Below, piece after piece: positions 11,279 to 22,698 of a stretch of DNA of 64,000 nucleotides. The stretch lies in assembly GCA_000467715.1 (NCBI GenBank), contig AJFK01000038.1, positions 62,001-126,000 of the forward strand, given 5' to 3'. The notes beneath the pieces were generated by a model. That model was not told the DNA's origin. It worked only from the letters and a program-made list of their open reading frames with translations, and made no database searches. Numbering within the stretch: position 1 is the first letter of the stretch; the number at the start of each line of letters is the position of its first letter. This DNA is from Hysterium pulicare CBS 123377. Lineage: Eukaryota > Ascomycota > Dothideomycetes > Hysteriales > Hysteriaceae. A program made the position numbers and the translations under genes.

Positions 11279-14200
11279 TCACTTCCCCAACCACTCCTTA
11301 ATCGTCTCCACCTCCGCTCTCCTCACCTCCGCCAACCCTTCACCATTCCTACCATCTTCAACAATCGACTCCGCCGCATGCGCCGCCCCATGAATTCAAT
11401 AAACCCAACTCTTCCCCTTATCTCCCCCATTCAAATGAAACTCCTCCGATCCTATCGCCGTAACCGGCATTTGTCCTAAAACACACCAATTCTCCTCCTC
11501 CTTCATAACTGTAGCCACTATAGCGGGTTTGGCAATGAGCTCGTAGGAGTCACCCCTCAAAATGGTGACAACCCAATCTACATCGTCCATACTCATCCTT
11601 TCGACGACCTCCTCCGCCATCCATAATCTCGCAACGGCGATCTTGCCGTCCCACTTCCACGTTGTCACGACGATACACGCCTCCCGCCTAAATCTTACTG
11701 CCTCTGCATCCTGGCTACCTTTCTCGTCTGGTAGAAGAAGCGATCGGAGATCAGCGTTTGGATCCAATAGCCCACCTCCATCGAGGACATAGTATTGCCA
11801 GAAAAGGAGTATGCAAACTGGGACTTGTGTCTCCACGTCGTGAGACTGTGGGGAAAGGGATGGAATAGTGTTTGATGTTATTGAGTGGCGGCAGGATCCG
11901 CGTCGCTGGAAGGCCGAATGGAAGGTCGGCAAGCCACATTGCTGTCAGCGTTCTCGTTTCAGCTAGGAAAGGATCTAATTCCATCTTCTTCTTCTCGAAA
12001 CTCTGCTCTATCTCTGACATTTGGAGAGGGTATGAGCGCGGCGGGCGGGCGGGCGGTAGTGTAAACCTCGTCGTTCAGAATGTTCAATAACACTGTCGAT
12101 AACCAATGCGCTGGATATCCATTCTAGTGCAAGGTTGATATAACCGGAAGAAGACGGTGAGATTTAGTGGAGCAAAGATGAGCTTCCAGTCGCGGTACGG
12201 TCTTTGAATAGGAATGACGATCTTCATGAACAGCGCGTAAAGCCATTTTTCAACACTTGGGCGGTCCAGGAGGTCGGACGCAGATTTCCGGGACGATAAA
12301 CTTCGTTTCTAGGTGTGGTATTCGATCATCGGATAGGTAAAATCGGATGGCGGTATCATAATGTTTTTCTGGTCTGATATTGGCCCAATCTTGACGTTGA
12401 AGAGCTTCTGATTGGCCGTCTTATCATGTAGCGTAAGATATTCACTATTGGAGGCTTTCACGGTGGGAAAGTGTGGAGGATTGCGAAGGCAGTTAGAACA
12501 TGCGAAAGAAGATGGCTTCATTTTTGTCAGCGGAACTGCATAGAGTATATTAAATAGGCTTTCTCCGGTATAATCACTGCAGGATTTGTCAGTTGATTTT
12601 CTCATAGATGTCTGCACACAAGTGCTTACGGGATATTACTCAAATGGATCCTGTCGTATTTGGTCGGAAAAGAAGGATATCGTCCTTTCAGCAGGTTATA
12701 TCTTATATTTTCCAACGCTTCTGTGACATCTCCAGAGACAGCCTCGATGACGACTCGTCCTCTCAGCTCCACAAGCGCCCTACAAGCTCCATGGAAGAAA
12801 TCCTGGGTGTAATCAAAAAGACTATGTGGGTTCTCGGGGTCCTCCCACATCGTGTTATCCCAGAATTGGCGCGCAAGAAGGAGTGGATAATGGCCGAGAT
12901 CCAGCTCTGTACCTCCCTGACGGAGGAAAGCTAGATCTACCAAGGTGACGTTCGGTTTCCAATAATCCTCCACATATTGACGGATCTTGCTTGATCGGTC
13001 TTTCGATTCAGGGTGTTCTAATAAAAGTTGCAGTTGTGGCTCCCTACCGAGTAATGGCGATCTCAGCAACCCCGTTTTCATATAGTCGGCTTCCTCGGCT
13101 TCGCATCCTTTGGGTATCGATAGCGGTTCTAAATTTTGCAAAGCGCTACGCATTGCGTCACGACTCAGCTTGCTAAGAGTGTTTTGAATAATATCCGCCG
13201 TCGAGTATTCCTTCTCTACTTACGATTGCCAAGACCTCAAAGCTGCCACGATGACCCTATGATCTTTCTCTTCCAGCTTTATCCATTTTAGCATCATTTT
13301 AGAGCCTCGAATGGCATCGCTGGCGTATTGCAAGATCAACTGTAAGTAATCATAAACGTAGGGCGGCATGACTTGCGCAATATAGACATAGAAGAGAGTG
13401 CTCACGATGAGTGCTCGATCTGCTGTTGCCGAATCGTCAACAGCGGTGGAAGAAAGACCTGGAAGCGTCGGCGCCAGTTGATCTAGGAGCATGAAGAAAA
13501 TTAAGACACGGGCGAAAATCTCCGGTTTGACATCGTTGATTGTGAAATGATACCGTCTTTTTGAAGGCTTGTCCATCTCAAAGACAGCGACATGCATGAG
13601 GGTTTCGAGAAGATGGTGGGCATCGCCAATACCCCGGAAGAAGAACGAAGCCGTCTCATCGTCTGACTGACTCTTGATGACTGCTGGATCATAGAATGTA
13701 GTTGCAGAATCATGACCAACGTTGAAGTATTCAGGAACGTCCTCTCTGTCAATATCGTAAGCGCGGGAGATGTGATTAGCTCGTAGAATATTCCATTCAT
13801 AATTGTGGATTGTATTTCGCTAAACTTCTTACGCTCTTCTCTTCCTTGTCCCAAAGTTCGGCTTGGTTCGCTTGAGCCATCAAGCCACACTGAACTGTCT
13901 TTTCTAGGGCCTCCTTTTCGATCCCATCATTAACATCTATTAGCGTGGATAAAGCTCCACCAAAGCTCATCAGATGCAGAAAGGACCTGGTTTTCCGTAA
14001 TAGGAGCTTTTGCGCTGGCGGGCTACGCCAGTCAGGTATGAGACCGAGGGCTTGTCTGGTGTGTTGTATGGATTCAGTGTACAATCACAATTCGAACGCT
14101 GTGGCAGACATATTCGACAGGGGTTTGTAGTCTGTAGAATCGAGGTCTGCGGCTCGCCTGTATAATTCCATTGCTAACAAACAATCAGACCTTAATCGAG

Positions 14201-14286
14201 CTAATGGAGGGATTCACAAGCCTTACCTTGCTGTCACTTTCCTTATCTGAAAAGAAAACTTCCACATACTCTGAGGCCTCCAGCAT
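11279..14286 (-). pseudogene. Decayed TPR/DUF4470 (often MYND-associated) fungal gene
   Basis: Pieces of one large protein lie in order on the minus strand. A TPR-like start, ELYRRAADLDSTDYKPLSNM, is near 14170. EDVPEYFNVGHD is near 13735, YHFTINDVKPEIFARVL near 13545, a block ending KYDRIHLSNIP at 12640, and DYTGESLFNILYAV after an intact intron near 12632-12583. WLYALFMKIVIP and NGYPAHWLSTVL follow, then ETRTLTAMWLADLPF near 11960, and a tail ending IKEWLGK at 11279. This matches the layout of DUF4470 proteins of about 1,100 residues. Reading is interrupted by in-frame stops near 14090, 13221, 12307 and 12130 and by frame changes near 13795, 12100-12020, 11850 and 11400. This many lesions with otherwise good conservation indicates a host gene that died fairly recently. 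Confidence 0.7.
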
Positions 14287-15218
14287 CTGCAGGAGAAGCC
14301 CCTGATTCCGTCATACGGCGTTTTGGACGGATTGCGTTGTGTGAAAAGCGTAGTTGATGTAACGAGTCGAAGAAAAAAGAGTATGAAAAGTAACCCAATG
14401 TATTTCAGATTAGCTGGAAATCCACCATAAATGTATACACGTTCCAAAGATGTTGTTGCTTGTATGTACGCATAGAAAATGGACAAATGCTTGATCGCTT
14501 CTAAAATTAGGGGGTCGCGCATCACCTCGGCGCGCGATCACCTGGGCACGCGCTGAGCTAGCCCAAAATGTGCTTAGATGTATTCCAGTAAGTTCTCCTT
14601 TGTAACAGAAATCCAGGTACGTTCACGAGACGATTCCAAGATTATGCGAGGACTTTGCGGGGGTGATATACCCGTGAGCTATAGTCTAAGCCTGGTCCTA
14701 CCACAATGGATGTCATTATTTCGTTGTACTGTGAACTCCTTTAATGGCAGAAATCTAGGAGATGCTATCTCATGTACTATTTCCGACTAACCTTAGGGAT
14801 AGTAACTGGCCTTCATGCTCTTCTTAAAGTTCAACTCAGCTTTGTAGACTGGTGGTAAAGAAGGTGGTAGGGGAAGACCCGTCCTCCGAAAACGACGACT
14901 TTTGACGCCTGTGTACCACTGTCAGTAATAGTTTTGACTCGGCAAGAGATTGGCAAAGTAATGACCTTATTCTTGAAGACATAAACTGTACCAATTCGCT
15001 CACAAGTTTCAGCAGGTGATCTTGGATTCCTTAAAGATTGTATGAGTTTTCCACTGAGAAAAATAATCTGACGGTATGAACCGAAATAATTATGCTTTCA
15101 GTAGGAACGCCATAAGAATACGTTAATTTGTTTGATTATTCTGAGTCCATGGAAGCCCTGCTTATATTTCAGCCGTCAATCTGTCCCATTCTTTCGTTTT
15201 CAGCTTTATATCAACCCT
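14287..15218. other. Gene-free stretch after the decayed gene
   Basis: No domain-bearing frame is seen on either strand. The part next to 14286 would be the old promoter of the decayed DUF4470-type gene. The rest is the 3' flank of the F-box-like gene. Confidence 0.4.
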
Positions 15219-16166
15219 CTAGTCGCAATTTCCGGTCTTCCCATCTTTGATTGCATCCCAGAATATCCATCCATCATTGTCGATATCCGCCGATGTCACC
15301 GGATATGCGGATAAGAAAGTTGGTCTGAAGTCCGGTTCCACGACCGCTGGGTGATACGAGGAATCCTTCATGCCGTTCTCAAGCCAAGGCTTCTGAATCC
15401 GCCTAGACTTCAACTCCTGATGATAGAATGCTTGGCACAGCAGACGCCAGTCGACGGAGAGCTGTTTCTTCTCGCAATCGAATACAAGTGACGGGATTCT
15501 GAAGCTCTTTAGTTCATTTCCTAGGCGGACGAAATGAGGAGTCTGCTGTATTTTCTCGCGCACTGGCCGCCAATATGGAGTAAATATGTCTGAGCAACAT
15601 TTCTTGGGAGGAGATATTCGGCACGGACGGCGGGGGGGATCAGGGTAGCGAATGCCGAATATCACTCGATGTCTAGTAGCCGGGGGAAAGAAATGATCGC
15701 CCTTAAAGCAACATGAGTCTCGAATGCAAGTGCATCCCGTCAACACGTTATGCCACGAGCGATCGATCTCCCATACATCCTCCGCATCCCGAGACGAACG
15801 CGATTCACTCCTAGCGCTGCTTCGGGTTAGCGAGATGGAAATTGATTTGACTTTGAAAGATTTGAGTAAGGATTTGACGCAGCTGATCATTGCTGATGTG
15901 CGGATCATTCCATACCTCTCGAATGTCTGGTTGCTGATCTGTAAAGTAATGGTAGTGTTCTGAATAATCCGTTTTGCGAAAACGTCCTCGGTGACAAGGC
16001 GGAAGAAATGCGATAAGTGACGAACGATAAACCAAGCATGACAAGGGTCATCAAGCCTGATAATGAGACCCCAGATCTCCGCAGGAAGGGCCGGTAGCTC
16101 GATTTTTGGGCTTGAGCGAGAAGAAGTCTGGGAGATGCGTGAGAGATGGTGAGGTTGTTGCGCCAT
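15219..16166 (-). CDS. F-box-like hypothetical protein
   Basis: A single uninterrupted frame of 315 residues. Residues about 24-65 (LPALPAEIWGLIIRLDDPCH and the following helix-rich stretch to TEDVF) resemble a fungal F-box: an LPxEIW start followed by helices. If so, it would act as a substrate adaptor of an SCF ubiquitin ligase. The remainder is basic and Cys-rich in the middle (a CTCIRDSCC segment) and has no domain I know. No paralogue is in the window. The start at 16166 places the F-box close to the N terminus, as usual. Many such fungal genes are species-restricted, so the name is a domain guess. Confidence 0.6.
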   Translation of the reverse strand: MAQQPHHLSRISQTSSRSSPKIELPALPAEIWGLIIRLDDPCHAWFIVRHLSHFFRLVTEDVFAKRIIQNTTITLQISNQTFERYGMIRTSAMISCVKSLLKSFKVKSISISLTRSSARSESRSSRDAEDVWEIDRSWHNVLTGCTCIRDSCCFKGDHFFPPATRHRVIFGIRYPDPPRRPCRISPPKKCCSDIFTPYWRPVREKIQQTPHFVRLGNELKSFRIPSLVFDCEKKQLSVDWRLLCQAFYHQELKSRRIQKPWLENGMKDSSYHPAVVEPDFRPTFLSAYPVTSADIDNDGWIFWDAIKDGKTGNCD

Positions 16167-16723
16167 GGTTCGGTGGAGATAAAATGTCTGAGTAAATAAG
16201 TTGGCCTGTAGCGTTTTGCTCTAGGAACTGCACGAAATGAATGTCGTGAAGTTAGCCAGGTTAATTATAGCTGAGGTGTAGCTTTCATAAATTCTAAGAG
16301 GGGCGTCGCTGCTGTCACTTGGAGTCGTTGGTAGTTGAAGCTTAGTGTCCGTGCGTCATTCAGCCGGGTTCCAACTTCCACATGATATTAATTATTTTTC
16401 ATGTATTACAATCCTAGTACGACGTAGAGAAACTCCCCGGCTGTAGACGCGAAGATATATCGACTGGTCTTATTTCACTCGTAAAGGACGACCGGTTGAG
16501 CAAGAAGCTGATTACTCACAATTCCGCTGCTGGACAAGCAGCTAGAATCCGGAATGGCTATCCAGGGTCATCATAGCAAATGATGGCGGAACCACAATGT
16601 GCTTCGTTGGCCGTTTGCAGGACAGCAAACGATAATCAGTCACCTCTCTAAGCGGTCGGTGAGAATCATGGATAGGGTCTGATCACGTGCGCGGCCACAT
16701 CTAGCCCCGGAATGCGAAGAAGA

Positions 16724-16812
16724 GTTTGGTAAAGCTCGTAAGCGGTGATTATTTTCAAAGCTCTCGTTTATAGTTGGTTTCATTGGATGATGCAACGGTG
16801 ATTCTTTGGTTT
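16724..16812 (+). repeat. Dispersed repeat family A, copy 1
   Basis: The segment from GTTTGGTAAAGCTC to AACGGTGATTCTTTGG is collinear with 30990-31085, with scattered substitutions and an 8 bp gap after AAAGCTC. A third, shorter copy lies inverted near 37765-37830. Shared landmarks are GTAAGCGGTGATTAT, AAGCTCTC and CGGTGATTCTTT. No coding capacity is seen, so it may be a remnant of a short non-autonomous element. Confidence 0.65.
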
Positions 16813-17266
16813 TCGAAATGATTGACTAGAGGCAGTAACACTTACTGTCTCGTTACGACAGGATATTTGAACTGCGTAAGGCATCGCGCAGTCATATGAA
16901 ACGTAAACCATATTGCGAACGCTGGTGCAATTTCGATGGAAGTCCAGTAGGCGGTGTCCCAATAAACAGCGTTTTGTCTCAAAAATGTGCTGTATGACTG
17001 CGTAGAATATTGAATCCCGGAATATATTATCGGACTGACATGGGTTATTTACACATTAGCGTATCTCGATGTTTCTTTCGCTCGAACGAGAGGGCAATGC
17101 TCATTGCATGCTGAATCTTTGAAGTTGGAACTCCCCACGCATCGATCTTTTGCTGCCGATGCCGAGCTATCTTCACAACCACTCGTCAGCACGCGAAAAA
17201 CTAGAGCCAGGAACAAGCACGTTGCCAAGGCCCGAAAAGCTTAATCGGCATGAGCGACGAGTCCAT

Positions 17267-17300
17267 GCAGTGTGCCGATTATCCAATACCGGCACACTGC
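17267..17300. promoter_or_regulatory. Perfect 11-bp dyad around a CCAAT box
   Basis: The left arm GCAGTGTGCCG (17267-17277) and the right arm CGGCACACTGC (17290-17300) are exact reverse complements. The 12-base spacer contains CCAAT. The site is about 527 bp upstream of the proton-pump start codon. Dyads with CGG/CCG cores bind dimeric Zn2Cys6 regulators in fungi, and CCAAT is bound by the HapB/C/E complex. Joint use here is inference. Confidence 0.55.
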
Positions 17301-17826
17301 GGGAACGCTAAGAACCAAAGCGTAGGGCTATCGTCCAACCGAGAATCGCATCCAACATCATGCGTCGGCCGAAGATTGGAACTATCCATCGGTTTCCCAT
17401 GCCGAACTCATTGCGCTATTTTGCATTCCTTTTCAACGGCGCCTTTAAAAGCCAAGACTAGCGTTATTCCCGGGGTTCATCCTCCAAAACGAGCCAGTTG
17501 AACCATGGCAGCAATCAGATATTTCCCGCAGCCTTAGGGCTTCGCATCAGACAAACCCCTCAGGAAGTATGTAAATCGCGCAAGACGCTTGACGCATCAG
17601 CCGGCCCCAGCAACCCTTGACTGGCTAGAAGCCGTCGGCCACTGACGTACCCTTTCGGTAGGTGTGTTCACCGATATGGTGGCTAGGAGTAGACTCGGTG
17701 CGAGTGCCGCATAAAGCCTTCGCTCCCCTCTCATTGACGCGTTTTGATTCAACTGCCACTTCTCATCGTTCTTGACTAGTTTTCGAGACCCTCTCCTTGG
17801 CCTGTGCCTCAATTGGACCTGAGATC

Positions 17827-20800
17827 ATGGCCAAAAACGAGAATGATGTCGAAAGGGGTGATCCAGACACCGAGCGTTCCTATTCAAGGGTTGACGGAAA
17901 CTTTGAGGGTTTAGAAGAGTATGCTGCTCTACAAAAGTACATAACATCGTACCGTGATCCTCGAGCAGTTGCGACCGATGATGAGGCAGGCCAGCAGAAA
18001 GATGCTGCAGACGCTCAGAAGGGGCGTCATTGGTGGGTTTTCTGGAGACGAGGCACATCTCGACAGGCGAAAGGTTCCGACCCAGGCGTCGTACCTGATG
18101 ACTGGCTGAATACCGACCTGCATCGCGGCATTTCGTCCACTGATGTCGAGAACCGGCGAAAACGTTCTGGCTTCAACGAGATCAGTGAAGAGAAGGAAAA
18201 CATGATCAAGAAATTTTTTGGCTACTTCACGGGTCCAATTCTTTACGGTAAACACGATCAGTGTTCCACAAATGTTGTACTGCTAACTAACAATGTTTCC
18301 CACAGTCATGGAACTTGCAGTTCTGCTCGCCGCTGGTCTCCGGGATTGGGTCGACTTTGGTGTCATTATCGGCATCCTCATGCTCAATGCCATCGTCGGA
18401 TGGTATCAAGAAAAGCAAGCTGCGGATGTGGTTGCTAGTTTGAAAGGTGATATTGCAATGAAAGCAATAGTGGTCCGCGACGGCAGTGAGCAGACGATTT
18501 TGGCAAGGGAGATTGTGCCCGGTGATATTGTAAGTATCGAACTTGTTTTGGTTGCTTCCATGGCTAAACCGCCCAGGCCATTATCGAAGAAGGTCAGACG
18601 GTACCTGCTGATTGTCGCCTCATTTGCGATTACGACTCTCCAGACGATTTCGCTATTTATCAGAAAATGAAAGAGGAGGACAAATTCTCCAATGATAGCG
18701 ATCCTGATGATGAAAAGAAGGATGACATGAGCGGCGATGAAGATGACGAAGGCCCACCGAAGCAAGGCCACTCTATCATAGCTTGCGATCAGTCCGCAAT
18801 TACTGGAGAGTCCCTAGCCGTTGATAAGTACATGGGAGATATTGTATATTATACCACCGGCTGCAAGCGTGGAAAGGCTTATGGTGTCGTCGTCACATCT
18901 GCGAAGCACTCTTTCGTAGGCCGAACTGCCACCTTAGTTCAAGGAGCCAAAGATCAGGGCCACTTCAAAGCAATTATGAATTCGATCGGAACAGCGTTGC
19001 TCGTTCTGGTCGTCTTCTGGATTCTGGTTGCTTGGATCGGAGCCTTTTTCCGTCACGTCAAGATCGCGACGCCAGAAAATAGCTCTGTCAACTTGCTCCA
19101 CTACGCTCTGATCTTGCTTATTGTTGGTGTGCCAGTTGGGTAAGTCGCTCCATCACTTACGAGCTCGCTATATCTACTAACAACCGTTCTCTAGTCTGCC
19201 GGTTGTTACGACGACGACACTTGCTGTGGGTGCGGCTTACTTGGCCAAACAGAAGGCTATTGTGCAAAAGCTCACTGCTATTGAATCTCTTGCCGTAAGT
19301 AATGTCCAGTCGTGATGTTTACCTTAATGTTAATGAATATTTTAGGGTGTAGATATCCTATGCTCGGACAAGACGGGAACTTTGACCGCCAACCAGCTCA
19401 GTATCCGCGAGCCATACGTTGCCGAAGGACAGGATGTCAATTGGATGATGGCCGTTGCAGCATTGGCATCCTCTCACAATCTAAAGTCCCTCGACCCTAT
19501 TGACAAAGTCACAATCCTGACGATGAAGCGCTACCCAAAAGCTCGCGAGATCTTACAGCAAGGCTGGAAAACGGAGAAATTTACGCCTTTCGATCCAGTT
19601 TCCAAACGAATCACGACCGTCTGCCACATGGACGGAGACAAGTATGTGTGCGCAAAGGGTGCTCCAAAGGCTATCCTTAACCTCACCAACTGCGACAAGG
19701 AAACTGCCAATCTCTTTAGAGACAAGGCCACAGACTTCGCTCGAAGAGGATTCCGTTCTCTCGGTGTTGCCTACCAGAAGAACGACGGCGACTGGATACT
19801 GCTTGGTCTCTTGTCCATGTTTGATCCTCCTCGGGAAGATACAGCACAGACTATTGTCGAGGCCCAACAACTCGGTGTTCCAGTCAAAATGCTTACAGGT
19901 GATGCTATCGCCATCGCCAAGGAAACCTGTAAGATGCTTGCTCTTGGTACCAAGGTCTACAACTCTCAGAAGCTCATCCACGGTGGCCTCTCCGGGACTA
20001 CCCAACATGATCTCGTCGAGCGTGCCGATGGATTTGCTGAGGTCTTCCCGGAACACAAATATCAAGTAGTGGAAATGCTTCAGCAACGAGGTCATTTGAC
20101 TGCAATGACTGGTGACGGTATGTTCTCTGCTCCAAGGGCTTTGATGTGACCCAATTACTGATTAATTTAGGTGTCAACGACGCTCCGTCCCTCAAGAAGG
20201 CCGACTGTGGTATCGCTGTTGAAGGCGCTTCTGAAGCTGCTCAGGCCGCTGCCGACATAGTCTTCTTGGCTCCAGGTCTCAGTACCATTGTCTTAGCCAT
20301 AAAAACTGCCCGCCAGATCTTCCAGCGCATGAAGGCTTACATTCAATACCGTATTGCTCTCTGTTTACACCTTGAGATTTATCTGGTTACATCCATGATC
20401 ATCCTCAACGAAACCATTCGTGTCGAGTTAATCGTCTTCATCGCCCTCTTTGCCGATTTGGCCACGGTAGCCGTCGCATACGACAACGCTCACTCAGAAC
20501 CGCGTCCTGTAGAGTGGCAGCTGCCGAAGATTTGGATCATCTCCGTCGTGCTAGGAATACTTCTCGCCATTGGCACTTGGGTCATTCGCGGTAGTATGTA
20601 TCTCCCCAACGGTGGCATCGTCCAGAATTTCGGCTCCGTTCAAGAGATTCTCTTCCTCGAAGTATCTCTTACCGAGAACTGGCTTATCTTCGTCACTCGC
20701 GGCGGTAAAACTTGGCCATCCTATCAACTCATATTAGCCATCTTGGGTGTAGACGCTATTGCAACCATCTTCTGTGTTTTCGGTTGGTTATCTGGCCACC

Positions 20801-21108
20801 CGCAGATCCCCAGCCCCCATGATGCTTGGACCCAGCGATTGGATGGCTGGACGGATATTGTCACCGTCGTCGTTATCTGGGCCTATTCGATCGGTGTTAC
20901 CATTGTCATCGCCATCGTCTACTATCTTCTCAACCGTATTAGGTGGCTTGATGACCTTGGTCGTAAGAACCGAAGCCACAAAGACCCGGCTATTGAGAAC
21001 ATGATTGCCGCTTTGAGCAAGTTAGCGATTGAACATGGTGTCGATAAGCATGGCACGGAAAGATATATTCTTGCTACAAAAGCTGTAGAAGAAGAGGAAG
21101 ACGATTAG
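17827..21108 (+). CDS. Plasma-membrane H+-ATPase (P3A P-type ATPase, Pma family)
   Basis: Electrogenic proton pump that energises nutrient uptake and controls cytosolic pH. Six exons: 17827-18247, 18306-18529, 18577-19139, 19195-19294, 19346-20117 and 20171-21108. All introns are GT-AG, giving about 1,005 residues. Visible marks are the actuator motif TGES (near 291), the phosphorylation site CSDKTGTLT (Asp near 444), MLTGDA, and TGDGVNDAPS split by the last intron. Ten hydrophobic segments fit, including [12 protein letters not shown] and [13 protein letters not shown]. An acidic insertion of about 35 residues (near 245-280, [19 protein letters not shown] and onward) sits just before the TGES loop and makes the protein longer than classic Pma1 (about 920). 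The C terminus ends in EEEEDD. The downstream ATG at 17827 is preferred because no ATG lies upstream in frame. Confidence 0.95.
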
Positions 21109-21421
21109 CTGCTTCCAGAGCTTTGACGAGAAGTGTCTCGGTAGTGCAGGATTGTGAATTATATCGTCGTTACCTTGTATATACGTAATCGGGGTTGGTA
21201 GACGCGTTCAGGCATCATTAGATCTATGTAGATTTTTCAGTAAATATGAGTTTTCACTTCGAATCCCTTGGAAAGTACTCACGTTTATGACGGAATAGCG
21301 AGCTTCAAAGCTCAAAACCCCCCCCGAGTTTGGTTTCGTAAATCACGTGAGTCTACCGACCTCCGACCTCGCCCGGAAACTTCAGCTGTAGAACATCAAT
21401 ATCAGCTCCACTCAACCACCA
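21109..21421. other. Spacer with an E-box before the DUF2011 gene
   Basis: 313 bp between the pump gene and the DUF2011 gene. It includes a C-run near 21318-21325 and the palindrome TCACGTGA at 21343-21350. Confidence 0.5.
21343..21350. promoter_or_regulatory. TCACGTGA E-box, possible Cbf1-type site
   Basis: Perfect palindromic E-box 72 bp upstream of the DUF2011 start codon, the usual distance for a functional site in compact fungal promoters. This octamer is the preferred site of Cbf1-like bHLH factors. Function is inferred from sequence and position only. Confidence 0.4.
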
Positions 21422-22226
21422 ATGTTTAACCTCCCCAATGCCAAACGGTAACAATATCCTCCCACTCTACTTAAGTCCAACTAATAAAATACCCAGCATC
21501 CGCCGCGACGACCTCAACTCCCCCACCTCATCCCCGCGCTCCTCTCCCGACCCCGCCATCACCGAGCTCCTACAATCTCGCATCCAACAAGAATACACAT
21601 TCGCTCCCACCCCCACATTCACAGACTTACAAAACAATGAAGCGGCGGTAGACGAGGATGATGATGGCGCCGAACTCAGACTCTTCGCCTTGTCGAAGGC
21701 TCCAAGCCAGAAAATCAGAATAAATTCGCCGGAGGTGGGGGAGCGGGAAGCCAGGTTCGTGGTACCGCAGCGACCACCGGGGTATTATTTTACTGGCGAA
21801 TTGGATGGGAAGAGGAGAGAGGAGGTGGAGAAAGCTGCGGTGGAGGGTGGGATGGTGTTGGAGTGGGCGAAGAGGCCTTGGACGGGTTGTAAGCTGCCGT
21901 GGAAGGTTATCACGATTTCGAGTAGTGGGCTTAGGAAGGAGATTGTAGCTGGACATCCAGAGGTCTTCATTGAAGAGAGGGTTCGGAGGAAGTGTAGGGT
22001 GGGGAAGAAGAGGAGGATTGCGATGCGGAAGAAGGCACAGAAGGTTAAAAGTAGGGAGGAAGAGGAGCAGAGGAGGTTAAAGGAGAAGGAGGAGGCGTTG
22101 AGAGAGAAGAAAACAAGGTTGAATAGGGAGAAGAAAGTTAAGAAGAGGGCGAGGGATAAGGCTAAGAAAGCTGGCGCTGAGGGGGCGGATAGGGATGGTG
22201 GTGATGAGGTAGAGATTGAGGGTTGA
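21422..22226 (+). CDS. DUF2011-type basic protein
   Basis: Two exons are inferred: 21422-21447 and 21497-22226. The 49 bp intron joins MFNLPNAKR to IRRDDLNSP, the family's usual opening, giving about 251 residues. Without the intron, translation from the downstream ATG at 21437 would give a less typical N terminus. The middle has LRLFALSKAPSQKIRINSPE and RPPGYYFTGELDG, then PWKVITISS. The last 70 residues are almost entirely Lys, Arg and Glu, a likely charged helix or nucleolar targeting tail. The function of the family is unknown to me. The very basic tail suggests RNA or ribosome-biogenesis work in the nucleus, but that is inference. Confidence 0.75.
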
Positions 22227-22698
22227 CGTGATACCCTTTCTTACTAATATGCAATGAAATGCGTCGAAATGATGCACATAAGGTATTTATAGCTGTCTAG
22301 ATGAAGGTCGCTGCCGTTTGAAAGACTTCTGCATCCTCAATGGATAGTGACTAATGTCATTTGGTTCGAGTCTAATCCTCTATATTTGAGAAATGGCAAT
22401 ACCGCTCTCTAGAGAATACAATGATCTATAGCCTTTATATCGATTATGATTATAGGCCTCTCTAGTTCACGTTCTTCTTTTTCTCCTGCCCAAGGGCTCG
22501 CTGAGTCAATGTGCCTTTTTGGTAGTGCCATGGTGCATACGACGAGCTTGACAATTTCAAGACCTGTCTACATCTCCCTCCTTATCCTTCACCTGCTTTT
22601 CGCTTCCGTCGGCTCGAAAACGTTAGACTGCGCATAATCGATGCCTTAGTTGGTCACTGTACCGAATAAGGTTCATTTTATCTCGTTCATCCAGCGCC
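22227..22698. other. Gene-free spacer
   Basis: 472 bp. A tRNA B-box-like GGTTCGAGTC occurs near 22364 but lacks a plausible A box and cloverleaf. Nothing else stands out. Confidence 0.4.

Larger units (their letters stand above)
16167..17826. other. Long upstream region of the H+-ATPase gene
   Basis: 1.66 kb without a supported gene. It holds one copy of a dispersed repeat (16724-16812) and, 530 bp before the ATPase start, a perfect inverted repeat around a CCAAT box (17267-17300). The last 100 bp are pyrimidine-rich. Long promoters are usual for highly expressed Pma-type pumps. Confidence 0.5.

Noticed and set aside
11279-12020. A separate short gene at 11.3-12.0 kb
   Set aside because: Its text matches the C-terminal part of the DUF4470-type protein and continues the decayed gene upstream, so it is one broken gene, not two.
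22340-22400. tRNA B-box-like GGTTCGAGTC
   Set aside because: No matching A box, acceptor stem or cloverleaf could be drawn around it.
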